Origin: Hydractinia symbiolongicarpus
Lineage: Eukaryota > Cnidaria > Hydrozoa > Anthoathecata > Hydractiniidae
Reading direction: 5' to 3'
DNA length: 64,000 nt
Assembly: GCF_029227915.1 (NCBI RefSeq)
Contig: NC_079878.1
Location: forward strand, 33,507,501-33,571,500
The notes under the pieces were generated by a model. The model was not told the origin of the DNA and did not search any database. It worked only from the letters and a program-made list of their open reading frames with translations. Every line of letters begins with the position of its first letter. Within the stretch, counting starts at the first letter, position 1. This document shows, piece after piece, positions 10,921 to 24,324 of this stretch. Both the position numbers and the translations under genes were made by a program.

Positions 10921-11139
10921 TTTAAAAAATCGTTCGGGAAATGAGTTTACTCCCTGGGTACTTTCTTTGTATACTTTTGACTATACGGGCCAAGCCAGGA
11001 TTTACGGGAAATCGCAGGTTTTCGTTTGCCGGCAATTAAACTTCTTTTATTCAGCGTCTCATCAAAAATGAAAACATTTTTAAAAACTACAAGTCTCACG
11101 CGTTTTAGTGGTGAAAAAATAATTTAAAAAATCGTTCGG
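10921..11139 (+). repeat. Single spacer monomer between higher-order blocks
   Basis: One monomer with GGCCAAGCCAGGATT, GCCGGCAATT and CTCACGCG variants; GCCAGGATT recurs at 20,104 and 21,724. It links the dimer block to the tetramer block and belongs to neither. Confidence 0.7.
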
Positions 11140-12765
11140 GAAATGAGTTTACTCCCTGGGTACTTTCTTTGTATACTTTTGACTATACGGGCCAAGCCGG
11201 GATTTACGGGAAATCGCGGGTTTTCGTTTGCCGGCGATTAAACTTCTTTTATTCAGCGTCTCATCAAAAATGTAAACATTTTTAAAAACTACAAGTCTGA
11301 TGCGTTTTAGTGGTGAAAAAATAATTTAAAAAATCGTTCTGGAAATGAGTTTACTCACAGGGTACTTTCTTTGTATACATTCGGCTATACGGGCCAAGCC
11401 CGGGATTTACGGGAAATCGCGGGTTTTCGTTTTCCGGCGATTAAACCTCTTTCATTAAGCGTCTCATCAAAAATGAAAACATTGTTGAAAACTACAAGTC
11501 TGATGCGTTTTAGTGTTGAAAAAAAAATTTAAAAAATCGTTCGGGAAATGAGTTTACTCCCTGGGTACTTTCTTTGTATACATTCGACTATACGGGCCAA
11601 GCCCCGGATTTACGGGAAAACGCGGGATTTCGTTTGCCGGCGATTAAACCTCTTTCATTAAGCGTCTCATCAAAAATGAAAACATTTTTTAAAACTACAA
11701 GTCTCATGCGTTTTAGTGGTGAAAAAATAATTTAAAAAATCGTTCGGGAAATGAGCTTACTCCCTGGGTACATTATTTGTATACTTTTGACTATACGGGC
11801 CGAGTCCGGGATTTACGGGAAATCGCGGATTTTCGTTTGCTGGCGATTAAACTGCTTTTATTCAGCGTCTCATCAAAAATGAAAACATTTTTGAAAACTA
11901 CAAGTCTCGTGCGTTTTAATGGTGAAAAAATAATTTAAAAAATCGTTCGGGAAATGAGTTTACTCCCTGGGTACATTCATTGAATACTTTTGACTATACG
12001 GGCCAAGCTGGGATTTACGGGAAATCGCGGGTTTTCGTTTGCCGGCGATTAAACTTCTTTTATTCAGCGTCTCATCAAAAATGTAAACATTTTTAAAAAC
12101 TACAAGTCTAATGCGTTTTAGTGGTGAAAAAATAATTTAAAAAATCGTTCTGGAAATGAGTTTACTCACAGGGTACTTTCTTTGTATACATTCGACTATA
12201 CGGGCCAAGCCCGGGATTTACGGGAAATCGCGGGTTTTCGTTTTCCGGCGATTAAACCTCTTTCATTAAGCGTCTCATCAAAAATGAAAACATTTTTGAA
12301 AACTACAAGTCTCATGCGTTTTAGTGTTGAAAAAAAAATTTAAAAAATCGTTCGGGAAATGAGTTTACTCCCTGGGTACTTTCTTTGTATACATTCGACT
12401 ATACGGGCCAAGCCCCGGATTTACGGGAAAACGCGGGATTTCGTTTGCCGGCGATTAAACCTCTTTCATTAAGCGTCTCATCAAAAATGAAAACATTTTT
12501 TAAAACTACAAGTCTCATGCGTATTAGTGGTGAAAAAATAATTTAAAAAATCGTTCGGGAAATGAGTTTACTCCCTGGGTACTTTATTTGTATACTTTTG
12601 ACTATACGGGCCGAGTCCGGGATTTACGGGAAATCGCGGATTTTCGTTTGCCGGCGATTAAACTGCTTTTATTCAGCGTCTCATCAAAAATGAAAACATT
12701 TTTGAAAACTACAAGTCCCATGCGTTTTAGTGGTGAAAAAATAATTTAAAAAATCGTTCGGGAAA
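11140..12765 (+). repeat. Four-monomer block duplicated in tandem (811 bp)
   Basis: The sequence at about 11,140-11,950 is repeated at 11,951-12,765 with an offset of 811 bp. Each block contains in order a monomer with AAAAATGTAAAC (11,267 and 12,078), a GTTTTCCGG/CCTCTTTCATTAAG monomer ending GTGTTGAAAAAAAAATTT (11,512 and 12,323), a GCCCCGGATTTACGGGAAAAC monomer, and a TTATTTGTATAC/AAACTGC monomer. Copies differ by several substitutions, such as ATTGTTGAAAAC against ATTTTTGAAAAC. These four monomer types reappear in the same order in much of the 15.9-28.9 kb region. Confidence 0.82.
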
Positions 12766-14206
12766 TGAGTTTACTCCCTGGGTACTTTCTTTGTATACTT
12801 TTGACTATACGGGCCAAGCCCGGGATTTACGGGAAATCACGGGTTTTCGTTTGCCGGCGATTAAACTTCTTTTTTTCAGCGTCTCATCAAAAATGAAAAC
12901 ATTTTTGAAAACTACAAGTCTCATGCGTTTTAGTGGTGAAAAAATAATTTAAAAAATCGTTCGGGAAATGAGTTTACTCCCTGGGTACTTTCTTTGTATA
13001 CTTTTGACTATACGGGCCGAGTCCGGGATTTACGGGAAATCGCGGATTTTCGTTTCCCGGCGATTAAACTTCTTTTATTTAGCGTCCCATCAAATATGAA
13101 AATATTTTTGAAAACTACAAGTCTCATGCGTTTAGTGGTAAAAAAATAATATAAAAAATCGTTCGGGAAATGAGTTTACTCCCTAGGTACTTTCTTTGTA
13201 TACTTTTGACTATACGGGCCAAGCCCGGGATTTACGGGAAATCGCGGGTTTTCGTTTGCCGGCGATTAAACTTCTTTTATTCAGCGTCTCATCAAAAATG
13301 AAAACATTTTTAAAAACTACAAGTCTTATGAGTTTTAGTGGTGAAAAAATAATTTAAAAAATCGTTCTGGAAATGAGTTTACTCCCTGGGTACTTTCTTT
13401 GTATACTTTTGACTGTACGGGCCGAGTTCGGGATTTACGGGAAATCGCGGATTTTCGTTTGCCGGCGATTAAACTTCTTTTATTCAGCGTCCCATCAAAT
13501 ATGAAAATATTTTTGAAAACTACAAGTCTCATGCGTTTAGTGGTAAAAAAATAATATAAAAAATTGTTCGGGAAATGAGTTTACTCCCTGGGTACTTTCT
13601 TTGTATACTTTTGACTATACGGGCCAAGCCCGGGATTTACGGGAAATCGCGGGTTTTCGTTTGCCGGCGATTAAAGTTCTTTTATTCAGCGTCTCATCAA
13701 AAATGAAAACATTTTTAAAAACTACAAGTCTTATGCGTTTTAGTGGTGAAAAAATAATTTAAAAAATCGTTCTGGAAATGAGTTTACTCCCTGGGTACTT
13801 TCTTTGTATACTTTTGACTATACGGGCCGAGTCCGGGGTTTAGGGAAATCGCAGGTTTTCGTTTGCCGGCGATTAAACTTCTTTTATTCAGCGTCTCATC
13901 AAAAATGAAAACATTTTTAAAAACTACAAGTCTTATGCGTTTTAGTGGTGAAAAAATAATTTAAAAAATCGTTCTGGAAATGAGTTTACTCACAGGGTAC
14001 TTTCTTTGTATACATTCGACTATACGTGCCAAGCCCGGGATTTACGAGAAATCGCGGGTTTTCGTTTGCCGGCGATTAAACTTCTTTTATTCTGCGTCTC
14101 ATCAAAAATGAAAACATTTTTGAAAACTACAAGTCTCATGCGTTTTAGTGGTGAAAAAATAATTTAAAAAATCGTTTGGGAAATGAGTTTACTCCCTGGG
14201 TACTTT
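12766..14206 (+). repeat. Mixed monomers; island resembling 7.5-8.4 kb
   Basis: GTCCC-tail monomers reappear near 13,086 and 13,490 after being absent since about 9.5 kb. About 13,140-14,090 matches 7,470-8,420 at an offset of 5,670 bp (28 monomers): a GTCCC-tail monomer, then GCCAAGCCCGGG, then GAGTCCGGGGTTTAGGG, then ACTCACAGGG with ACGTGCC. Substitutions such as GACTGTACGG and GAGTTCGGG show divergence. The simplest reading is a block shared with the left part of the array, separated by later local amplification. Confidence 0.65.
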
Positions 14207-15500
14207 CTTTGTGTACTTTTGACTATACGGGCCAAGCCCGGGATTTACGGGAAATCGCGGGTTTTCGTTTGCCGGCGATTAAACTTCTTTCATTCAGCGT
14301 CTCATCAAAAATGATAACATTTTTAAAAACTACAAGTCTTATGCGTTTTAGTGGGGAAAATATAATTTAAAAAATCGTTCTGGAAATGAGTTTACTCCCT
14401 GGGTACTTTCTTTGTATACTTTTGACTATACGGGCCGAGTCCGGGATTTAGGGAAATCGCAGGTTTTCGTTTGCCGGCGATTAAACTGCTTTTATTCAGC
14501 GTCTCATCAAAAATGAAAACATTTTTGAAAACTACAAGTCTCATGCGTTTTAGTGGTGAAAAAATAATTTAAAAAATCGTTCGGGAAATGATTTTACTCC
14601 CTGGGTACTTTCTTTGTATACTTTTGACTATACGGGCCGAGTCCGGGATTTACGGGAAATCGCAGATTTTAGTTTGCCGACGATTAAACTTCTTTTATTC
14701 TGCGTCTCATCAAAAATGAAAACATTTTTGAAAACTACAAGTCTCATGCGTTTTAGTGGTGAAAAAATAATTTAAAAAATCGTTTGGGAAATGAGTTTAC
14801 TCCCTGGGTACTTTCTTTGTGTACTTTTGACTATACGGGCCAAGCCGGGATTTGCGGGAAATCTCGAGTTTTCGTTTGCCGGCGATTAAAATTCTTTTAT
14901 TCAGCGTCTCATCAAAAATGAAAACATTTTTAAAAACTACAAGTCTTATGCGTTTTAGTGGTGAAAAAATAATTTAAAAAATCGTTCTGGAAATGAGTTT
15001 ACTCACAGGGTACTTTCTTTGTATACATTCGACTGTACGGGCCAAGCCCGGGATTTACGGGAAATCGCGGGTTTTCGTTTGCCGGCGATTAAACTTCTTT
15101 CATTCAGCGTCTCATCAAAAATGATAACATTTTTAAAAACTACAAGTCTTATGCGTTTTAGTGGGGAAAATATAATTTAAAAAATCGTTCTGGAAATGAG
15201 TTTACTCCCTGGGTACTTTCTTTGTATACTTTTGACTATACGGGCCGAGTCCGGGATTTAGGGAAATCGCAGGTTTTCGTTTGCCGGCGATTAAACTGCT
15301 TTTATTCAGCGTCTCATCAAAAATGAAAACATTTTTGAAAACTACAAGTCTCATGCGTTTTAGTGGTGAAAAAATAATTTAAAAAATCGTTCGGGAAATG
15401 ATTTTACTCCCTGGGTACTTTCTTTGTATACTTTTGACTATACGGGCCGAGTCCGGGATTTACGGGAAATCGCAGATTTTAGTTTGCCGACGATTAAACT
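14207..15500 (+). repeat. Four-monomer-offset duplication (810 bp)
   Basis: About 14,207-14,690 matches 15,017-15,500. The rare variants CTTTCATTCAGCG with AAAAATGATAACATT at 14,311 and 15,121, GTGGGGAAAATATAATTT, GAAATGATTTTAC and CGCAGATTTTAGTTTGCCGACG are shared. Between the copies lie monomers with GTTTGGGAAATGAG and GTGTACTTTTGAC, which also occur just before copy 1. Confidence 0.8.
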
Positions 15501-15800
15501 GCTTTTATTCAGCGTCTCATCAAAAATGAAAACATTTTTGAAAACTACAAGTCTCATGCGTTTTAGTGGTGAAAAAATAATTTAAAAAATCGTTCGGGAA
15601 ATGATTTTACTCCCTGGGTACTTTCTTTGTATACTTTTGACTATACGGGCCGAGTCCGGGATTTACGGGAAATCGCAGATTTTAGTTTGCCGACGATTAA
15701 ACTGCTTTTATTCAGCGTTTCATCAAAAATGAAAACATTTTTGAAAACTACAAGTCTCATGCGTTTTAGTGGTGAAAAAATAATTTAAAAAATCGTTCGG
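15400..15800 (+). repeat. Single-monomer duplication, two near-identical neighbours
   Basis: Two adjacent monomers both carry GAAATGATTTTAC, CGCAGATTTTAG and GTTTGCCGACGATTAAACTGC (from about 15,471 and 15,673, offset 202 bp). They differ only by GTCTC against GTTTC in the part I compared. This is the smallest duplication step seen in the window. Confidence 0.75.
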
Positions 15801-16794
15801 GAAATGAGTTTACTCCCTGGGTACTTTCTTTGTATACTTTTGACTATACGGGCCAAGCCGGGATTTACGGGAAATCGCGGGTTTTCGTTTGCCGGCGATT
15901 AAACTTCTTTTATTCAGCGTCTCATCAAAAATGTAAACATTTTTAAAAACTACAAGTCTGATGCGTTTTAGTGGAGAAAAAATAATTTAAAAAATCGTTC
16001 TGGAAATGAGTTTACTCACAGGGTACTTTCTTTGTATACATTCGACTATACGGGCCAAGCCCGGGATTTACGAGAAATCGCGGGTTTTCGTTTGCCGGCG
16101 ATTAAACTTCTTTTATTCAGCGTCTCATCAAAAATGAAAACATTTTTGAAAACTACAAGTCTGATGCGTTTTAGTGGTGAAAAAATAATTTAAAAAATCG
16201 TTCTGGAAATGAGTTTACTCACAGGGTACTTTCTTTGTATACATTCGACTATACGGGCCAAGCCCGGGATTTACGGGAAATTGCGGGTTTTCGTTTTCCG
16301 GCGATTAAAATCTTTCATTAAGCGTCTCATCAAAAATGAAAACATTTTTGAAAACTACAAGTCTCATGCGTTTTAGTGTTGAAAAAAAAATTTAAAAAAT
16401 CGTTCGGGAAATGAGTTTACTCCCTGGGTACTTTCTTTGTATACATTCGACTATACGGGCCAAGTCCCGGATTTACGGGAAAACGCGGGATTTCGTTTGC
16501 CGGCGATTAAATCTCTTTCATTAAGCGTCTCATCAAAAATGAAAACATTTTTTAAAACTACAAGTCTGATGCGTTTTAGTGGAGAAAAAATAATTTAAAA
16601 AATCGTTCTGGAAATGAGTTTACTCACAGGGTACTTTCTTTGTATACATTCGACTATACGGGCCAAGCCCGGGATTTACGGGAAATCGCGAGTTTTCGTT
16701 TTCCGGCGATTAAACCTCTTTCATTAAGCGTCTCATCAAAAATGAAAACATTTTTGAAAACTACAAGTCTCATGCGTTTTAGTGTTGAAAAAAA
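15801..16794 (+). repeat. GTTTTCCGG / CATTCGAC-class monomers leading into the large unit
   Basis: About five monomers of the ATGTAAAC, CTCACAGGG, GTGTTGAAAAAAAAATTT and CCCCGGATT/GTCCCGGATT types. The variant GTGGAGAAAAAATAA occurs twice 608 bp apart (15,971 and about 16,579), a hint of a three-monomer exchange. No unique sequence is present. Confidence 0.7.
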
Positions 16795-19289
16795 AATTTA
16801 AAAAATCGTTCGGGAAATGAGTTTACTCCCTGGGTACTATCTTTGTAAACATTCGACTATACGGGCCAAGCCCCGGATTTACGGGAAAACGCGGGATTTC
16901 ATTTGCCGGCGATTAAACCTCTTTCATTAGGCGTCTCATTAAAAATGAAAACATTTTTGAAAACTACAAGTCTCATGCGTTTTAGTGGTGAAAAAATAAT
17001 TTAAAAAATCGTTCGGGAAATGAGTTTACTCCCTGGGTACTTTCTTTGTATACTTTTGACTATACGGGCCGAGTCCGGGATTTACGGGAAATCGCGGATT
17101 TTCGTTTCCCGGCGATTAAACTTCTTTTATTCAGCGTCCCATCAAATATGAAAATATTTTTGAAAACTACAAGTCTCATGCGTTTAGTGGTAAAAAAATA
17201 ATATAAAAAATCGTTCGGGAAATGAGTTTACTCCCTGGGTATTTTCTTTGTATACTTTTGACTATACGGGCCAAGCCGGGATTTACGGGAAATCGCGGGT
17301 TTTCGTTTGCCGGCGATTAAACTTCTTTTATTCAGCGTCTCATCAAAAATGAAAACATTTTTAAAAACTACAAGTCTTATGCGTTTTAGTGGTGAAAAAA
17401 TAATTTAAAAAATCGTTCTGGAAATGAGTTTACTCACAGGGTACTTTCTTTGTATACATTCGACTATACGTGCCAAGCCCGGGATTTACGAGAAATCGCG
17501 GGTTTTCGTTTGCCGGCGATTAAACTTCTTTTATTCAGCGTCTCATCAAAAATGAAAACATTTTTGAAAACTACAAGTCTGATGCGTTTTAGTGGTGAAA
17601 AAATAATTTAAAAAATCGTTCTGGAAATGAGTTTACTCACAGGGTACTTTCTTTGTATACATTCGACTATACGAGCCAAACCCGGGATTTACGGGAAATT
17701 GCGGGTTTTCGTTTTCCGGCGATTAAACCTCTTTCATTAAGCCTCTCATCAAAAATGAAAACATTTTTGAAAACTACAAGTCTCATGCGTTTTAGTGTTG
17801 AAAAAAAAATTTAAAAAATCGTTCGGGAATCGAGTTTACTCCCTGTGTACTTTCTTTGTATACATTCGACTATACGGGTCAAGTCCCGGATTTACGGGAA
17901 AACGCGGGATTTCGTTTGCCGGCGATTAAACCTCTTTCATTAAGCGTCTCATCAAAAATGAAAACATTTTTTAAAACTACAAGTCTCATGCGTTTTAGTG
18001 GTGAAAAAATAATTTAAAAAATCGTTCGGGAAATGAGTTTACTACCTGGGTACTTTATTTGTATACTTTTGACTATACGGGCCGAGTCCGGGATTTACGG
18101 GAAATCGCGGATTTTCGTTTGCCGGCGATTAAACTGCTTTTATTCAGCGTCTCATCAAAAATGAAAACATTTTTGAAAACTACAAGTCTCATGCGTTTTA
18201 GTGGTGAAAAAATAATTTAAAAAATCGTTCGGGAAATGAGTTTACTCCCTGGGTACTTTCTTTGTATACTTTTGACTATACGGGCCAAGCCGGGATTTAC
18301 GGGAAATTGCGGGTTTTCGTTTGCCGGCGATTAAACTTCTTTTATTCAGCGTCCCATCAAATATGAAAATATTTTTGAAAACTACAAGTCTCATGCGTTT
18401 AGTGGTAAAAAAATAATATAAAAAATCGTTCGGGAAATGAGTTTACTCCCTGGGTACTTTCTTTGTATACTTTTGACTATACGGGCCGAGTCCGGGATTT
18501 ACGGGAAATCGCGGATTTTCGTTTCCCGGCGATTAAACTTCTTTTATTCAGCGTCCCATCAAATATGAAAATATTTTTGAAAACTACAAGTCTCATGCGT
18601 TTAGTGGTAAAAAATAATATAAAAAATCGTTCCGGAAATGAGTTTACTCCCTGGGTACTTTCTTTGTATACTTTTGACTATACGGGCCAAGCCGGGATTT
18701 ACGGGAAATCGCGGGTTTTCGTTTGCCGGCGATTAAACTTCTTTTATTCAGCGTCTCATCAAAAATGAAAACATTTTTAAAAACTACAAGTCTTATGCGT
18801 TTTAGTGGTGAAAAAATAATTTAAAAAATCGTTCGGGAAATGAGTTTACTCCCTGGGTACTTTCTTTGTATACTTTTGACTATACGGGCCAAGCCGGGAT
18901 TTACGGGAAATCTCGGGTTTTCGGTTGCCGGCGATTAAACTTCTTTTATTCAGCGTCCCATCAAATATGAAAATATTTTTGAAAACTACAAGTCTCATGC
19001 GTTTAGTGGTAAAAAAATAATATAAAAAATCGTTCGGGAAATGAGTTTACTCCCTGGGTACTTTCTTTGTATACTTTTGACTATACGGACCGAGTCCGGG
19101 ATTTACGGGAAATCGCGGATTTTCGTTTTCCGGCGATTAAACTTCTTTTATTCAGCGTCCCATCAAATATGAAAATATTTTTGAAAACTACAAGTCTCAT
19201 GCGTTTAGTGGTAAAAAATAATATAAAAAATCGTTCCGGAAATGAGTTTACTCCCTGGGTACTTTTTTTGTATACTTTTGACTATACGG

Positions 19290-22052
19290 GCCAAGCCGGG
19301 ATTTACGGGAAATCGCGGGTTTTCGATTGCCGGCGATTAAACTTCTTTTATTCAGCGTCTCATCAAAAATGAAAACATTTTTAAAAACTACAAGTCTTAT
19401 GCGTTTTAGTGGGGAAAATATAATTTGAAAAATCGTTCTGGAAATGAGTTTACTTCCTGGGTACTTTCTTTGTATACTTTTGACTATACGGGCCGGGTCC
19501 GGGATTTAGGGAAATCGCAGGTTTTCGTTTGCCGGCGATTAAACTGCTTTTATTCAGCGTCTCATCAAAAATGAAAACATTTTTGAAAACTACAAGTCTC
19601 ATGCGTTTTAGTGGTGAAAAAGTAATTTAAAAAATCGTTCGGGAAATGATTTTACTCCCTGGGTACTTTCTTTGTATACTTTTGACTATACGGGCCAAGC
19701 CCGGGATTTACGGGAAATCGCGGGTTTTCGTTTGCCGGCGATTAAACTTCTTTTATTCAGCGTCTCATCAAAAATGAAAACATTTTTAAAAACTACAAGT
19801 CTTATGCGTTTTAGTGGGGAAAATATAATTTAAAAAATCGTCCTGGAAATGAGTTTACTCCCTGGGTACTTTTTTTGTATACTTTTGACTATACGGGCCG
19901 AGTCCGGGATTTAGGGAAATTGCAGGTTTTCGTTTGCCGGCGATTAAACTGCTTTTATTCAGCGTCTCATTAAAAATGAAAACATTTTTGAAAACTACAA
20001 GTCTCATGCGTTTTAGTGGTGAAAAAATAATTTAAAAAATCGTTCGGGAAATGAGTTTATTCCCTGGGTACTTTCTTTGTATACTTTTGACTATACGGGC
20101 CAAGCCAGGATTTACGGGAAATCGCGGGTTTTCGTTTGCCGGCGATTAAACTTCTTTTATTCAGCGTCTCATCAAAAATGTAAGCATTTTTAAAAACTAC
20201 AAGTGTGATGCGTTTTAGTGGTGAAAAAATAATTCAAAAAATCGTTCTGGAAATGAGTTTACTCACAGGGTACTTTCTTTGTATACATTCGACTATACGG
20301 GCCAAGCCCGGGATTTACGGGAAATCGCGAGTTTTCGTTTTCCGGCGATTAAACCTCTTTCATTAAGCGTCTCATTAAAAATGAAAACATTTTTGAAAAC
20401 TACAAGTCTCATGCGTTTTTGTGTTGAAAAAATAATTTAAAAAATCGTTCGGGAAATGAGTTTACTCCCTGGGTACTTTCTTTGTATACTTTTGACTATA
20501 CGGGCCAAGCCGGGATTTACGGGAAATCTCGGGTTTTCGTTTGCCGGCGATTAAACTTCTTTTATTCAGCGTCTCATCAAAAATGAAAACATTTTTAAAA
20601 ACTACAAGTCTTATGCGTTTTAGTGGTAAAAAAATAATTTAAAAAATCGTTTTGGAAATGAGTTTACTCACAGGGTACTTTCTTTGTATACATTCGACTA
20701 TACGTGCCAAGCCTGGGATTTACGAGAAATCGCGGGTTCTCGTTTGCCGGCGATTAAACTTCTTTTATTCTGCGTCTCATCAAAAATGAAAACATTTTTG
20801 AAAACTACAAGTCTCATGCGTTTTAGTGGTGAAAAAATAATTTAAAAAATCGTTCTGGAAATGAGTTTACTCACAGGGTACTTTCTTTGTATACATTCGA
20901 CTATACGGGCCAAACCCGGGATTTACGGGAAATCGCGGGTTTTCGATTGCCGGCGATTAAACTTCTTTTATTCAGCGTCTCATCAAAAATGAAAACATTT
21001 TTAAAAACTACAAGTCTTATGCGTTTTAGTGGGGAAAATATAATTTAAAAAATCGTTCTGGAAATGAGTTTACTTCCTGGGTACTTTCTTTGTATACTTT
21101 TGACTATACGGGCCGAGTCCGGGACTTAGGGAAATCGCAGGTTTTCGTTTGCCGGCGATTAAACTGCTTTTATTCAGCGTCTCATCAAAAATGAAAACAT
21201 TTTTGAAAACTACAAGTCTCATGCGTTTTAGTGGTGAAAAAGTAATTTAAAAAATCGTTCGGGAAATGATTTTACTCCCTGGGTACTTTCTTTGTATACT
21301 TTTGACTATACGGGCCAAGCCCGGGATTTATGGGAAATCGCGGGTTTTCGTTTGCCGGCGATTAAACTTCTTTTATTCAGCGTCTCATCAAAAATTAAAA
21401 AATTTTTAAAAACTACAAGTCTTATGCGTTTTAGTGGGGAAAATATAATTTAAAAAATCGTCCTGCAAATGAGTTTACTCCCTGGGTACTTTCTTTGTAT
21501 ACTTTTGACTATACGGGCCGAGTCCGGGATTTAGGGAAATTGCAGGTTTTCGTTTGCCGGCGATTAAACTGCTTTTATTCAGCGTCTCATTAAAAATGAA
21601 AACATTTTTGAAAACTACAAGTCTCATGCGTTTTAGTGGTGAAAAAATAATTTAAAAAATCGTTCGGGAAATGAGTTTATTCCCTGGGTACTTTCTTTGT
21701 ATACTTTTGACTATACGGGCCAAGCCAGGATTTACGGGAAATCGCGGGTTTTCGTTTGCCGGCGATTAAACTTCTTTTATTCAGCGTCTCATCAAAAATG
21801 TAAGCATTTTTAAAAACTACAAGTGTGATGCGTTTTAGTGGTGAAAAAATAATTCAAAAAATCGTTCTGGAAATGAGTTTACTCACAGGGTACTTTCTTT
21901 GTATACATTCGACTATACGGGCCAAGCCCGGGATTTACGGGAAATCGCGAGTTTTCGTTTTCCGGCGATTAAACCTCTTTCATTAAGCGTCTCATTAAAA
22001 ATGAAAACATTTTTGAAAACTACAAGTCTCATGCGTTTTTGTGTTGAAAAAA
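19290..22052 (+). repeat. 8-monomer-offset duplication inside copy C
   Basis: About 19,290-20,432 matches 20,911-22,052 at 1,620 bp. Shared variants are TTTCGATTGCCGG, TTACTTCCTGG, GTGGTGAAAAAGTAATTT, GAGTTTATTCCC, GCCAGGATT, ATGTAAGCATT and GCGTTTTTGTGTTG. Differences such as GGGCCGGGTCC against GGGCCGAGTCC are few. Copy A has only a partial equivalent near 33.2-34 kb, so this duplication probably happened in C after the large unit was copied, or was lost from A. Confidence 0.8.
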
Positions 22053-22845
22053 AATTTTAAAAAATCGTTCGGGAAATGAGTTTACTTCCTGGGTACTTTC
22101 TTTGTATACATTCGACTATACGGGCCAAGCCCCAGATTTACGGGAAAACGCGGGATTTCGTTTGCCGGCGATTAAACTTCTTTTATTCAGCGTCTCATCA
22201 AAAATGAAAAAATTTTTAAAAACTACAAGTCTTATGCGTTTTAGTGGGGAAAATATAATTTAAAAAATCGTTCTGGAAATGAGTTTACTCCCTGGGTACT
22301 TTCTTTGTATACTTTTGACTATACGGGCCGAGTCCGGGATTTAGGGAAATCGCAGGTTTTCGTTTGCCGGCGATTAAACTGCTTTTATTCAGCGTCTCAT
22401 CAAAAATGAAAACATTTTTGAAAACTACAAGTCTCATGCGTTTTTGTGTTGAAAAAAAATTTTAAAAAATCGTTCAGGAAATGAGTTTACTTCCTGGGTA
22501 CTTTCTTTGTATACATTCGACTATACGGGCCAAGCCCCAGATTTACGGGAAAACGCGGGATTTCGTTTGCCGGCGATTAAACTTCTTTTATTCAGCGTCT
22601 CATCAAAAATGAAAAAATTTTTAAAAACTACAAGTCTTATGCGTTTTAGTGGGGAAAATATAATTTAAAAAATCGTTCTGGAAATGAGTTTACTCCCTGG
22701 GTACTTTCTTTGTATACTTTTGACTATACGGGCCGAGTCCGGGATTTAGGGAAATCGCAGGTTTTCGTTTGCCGGCGATTAAACTGCTTTTATTCAGCGT
22801 CTCATCAAAAATGAAAACATTTTTGAAAACTACAAGTCTTATGCG
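22005..22845 (+). repeat. Two-monomer tandem duplication (405 bp) inside copy C
   Basis: The GCGTTTTTGTGTTGAAAA marker occurs at about 22,034 and 22,439, and the CCCCAGATT and AAAAATGAAAAAATTTTT variants follow each. One substitution is visible: CGTTCGGG near 22,068 and CGTTCAGG near 22,473. The near identity implies a recent event. Confidence 0.8.
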
Positions 22846-24324
22846 TTTTAGTGGTGAAAAAGTAATTTAAAAAATCGTTCGGGAAATGATTTTACTCCCT
22901 GGGTACTTTCTTTGTATATTTTTGACTATACGGGCCAAGCCCGGGATTTACGGGAAATCGCGGGTTTTCGTTTGCCGGCGATTAAACTTCTTTTATTCAG
23001 CGTCTCATCAAAAATGAAAACATTTTTAAAAACTTCAAGTCTTATGCGTTTTAGTGGGGAAAATATAATTTAAAAAATCGTTCGGGAAATGAGTTTATTC
23101 CCTGGGTACTTTCTTTGTATACGTTTGACTATACGGGCCAAGCCGGGATTTACGGGAAATCGCGGGTTTTCGTTTGCCGGCGATTAAACTTCTTTTATTC
23201 AGTGTCTCATCAAAAATGTAAACATTTTTAAAAACTACAAGTGTGATGCGTTTTAGTGGTGAAAAAATAATTCAAAAAATCGTTCTGGAAATGAGTTTAC
23301 TCACAGGGTACTTTCTTTGTATACATTCGACTATACGGGCCAAGCCCGGGATTTACGGGAAATCGCGAGTTTTCGTTTTCCGGCGATTAAACCTCTTTCA
23401 TTAAGCGTCTCATCAAAAATGAAAACATTTTTGAAAACTACAAGTCTCATGCGTTTTAGTGTTGAAAAAAAATTTTAAAAAATCGTTCGGGAAATGAGTT
23501 TACTCCCTGGGTAATTTCTTTGTATACATTCGACTATACGGGCCAAGCCCCGGATTTACGGGAAAACGCGGGATTTCGTTTGCCGGCGATTAAACTTCTT
23601 TTATTCAGCGTCTCATCAAAAATGAAAACATTTTTAAAAACTACAAGTCTTATGCGTTTTAGTGGGGAAAATATAATTTAAAAAATCGTCCTGGAAATGA
23701 GTTTACTCCCTGGGTACTTTCTTTGTATACTTTTGACTATACGGGCCGAGTCCAGGATTTAGGGAAATTGCAGGTTTTCGTTTGCCGGCGATTAAACTAC
23801 TTTTATTCAGCGTCTCATTAAAAATGAAAACATTTTTGAAAACTACAAGTCTCATGCGTTTTAGTGGTGAAAAAATAATTTAAAAAATCGTTCGGGAAAT
23901 GAGTTTATTCCCTGGGTACTTTCTTTGTATACTTTTGACTATACGGGCCAAGCCGGGATTTACGGGAAATCGCGGGTTTTCGTTTGCCGGCGATTAAACT
24001 TCTTTTATTCAGCGTCTCATCAAAAATGTAAACATTTTTAAAAACTACAAGTGTGATGCGTTTTAGTGGTGAAAAAAAAAATTCAAAAAATCGTTCTGGA
24101 AATGAGTTTACTCACAGGGTACTTTCTTTGTATACATTCGACTATACGGGCCAAGCGCGGGATTTACGGGAAATCGCGAGTTTTCGTTTTCCGGCGATTA
24201 AACCTCTTTCATTAAGCGTCTCATCAAAAATCAAAACATTTTTGAAAACTACAAGTCTCATGCGTTTTAGTGTTGAAAAAAATTTTTAAAAAATCGTTCG
24301 GGAAATGAGTTTACTCCCTGGGTA

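Noticed and set aside
16560-16600. Hammerhead-ribozyme-like core (CTGATG...GTGGAGAAA) in monomers with the CTGATG variant
   Set aside because: The core needs CTGATGA, a paired stem II and GAAA flanked by stem III. Here the seventh base is C, the intervening bases do not pair, and most monomers read CTCATG or CTTATG, so no selected ribozyme is supported.
18463-19372. Two 101-residue plus-strand open frames (18,463-18,768 and 19,067-19,372)
   Set aside because: They span one and a half monomers because a one-base shorter A-run restores the frame. The translation is the satellite itself, and the two copies differ only as the DNA blocks do. No gene-like features.
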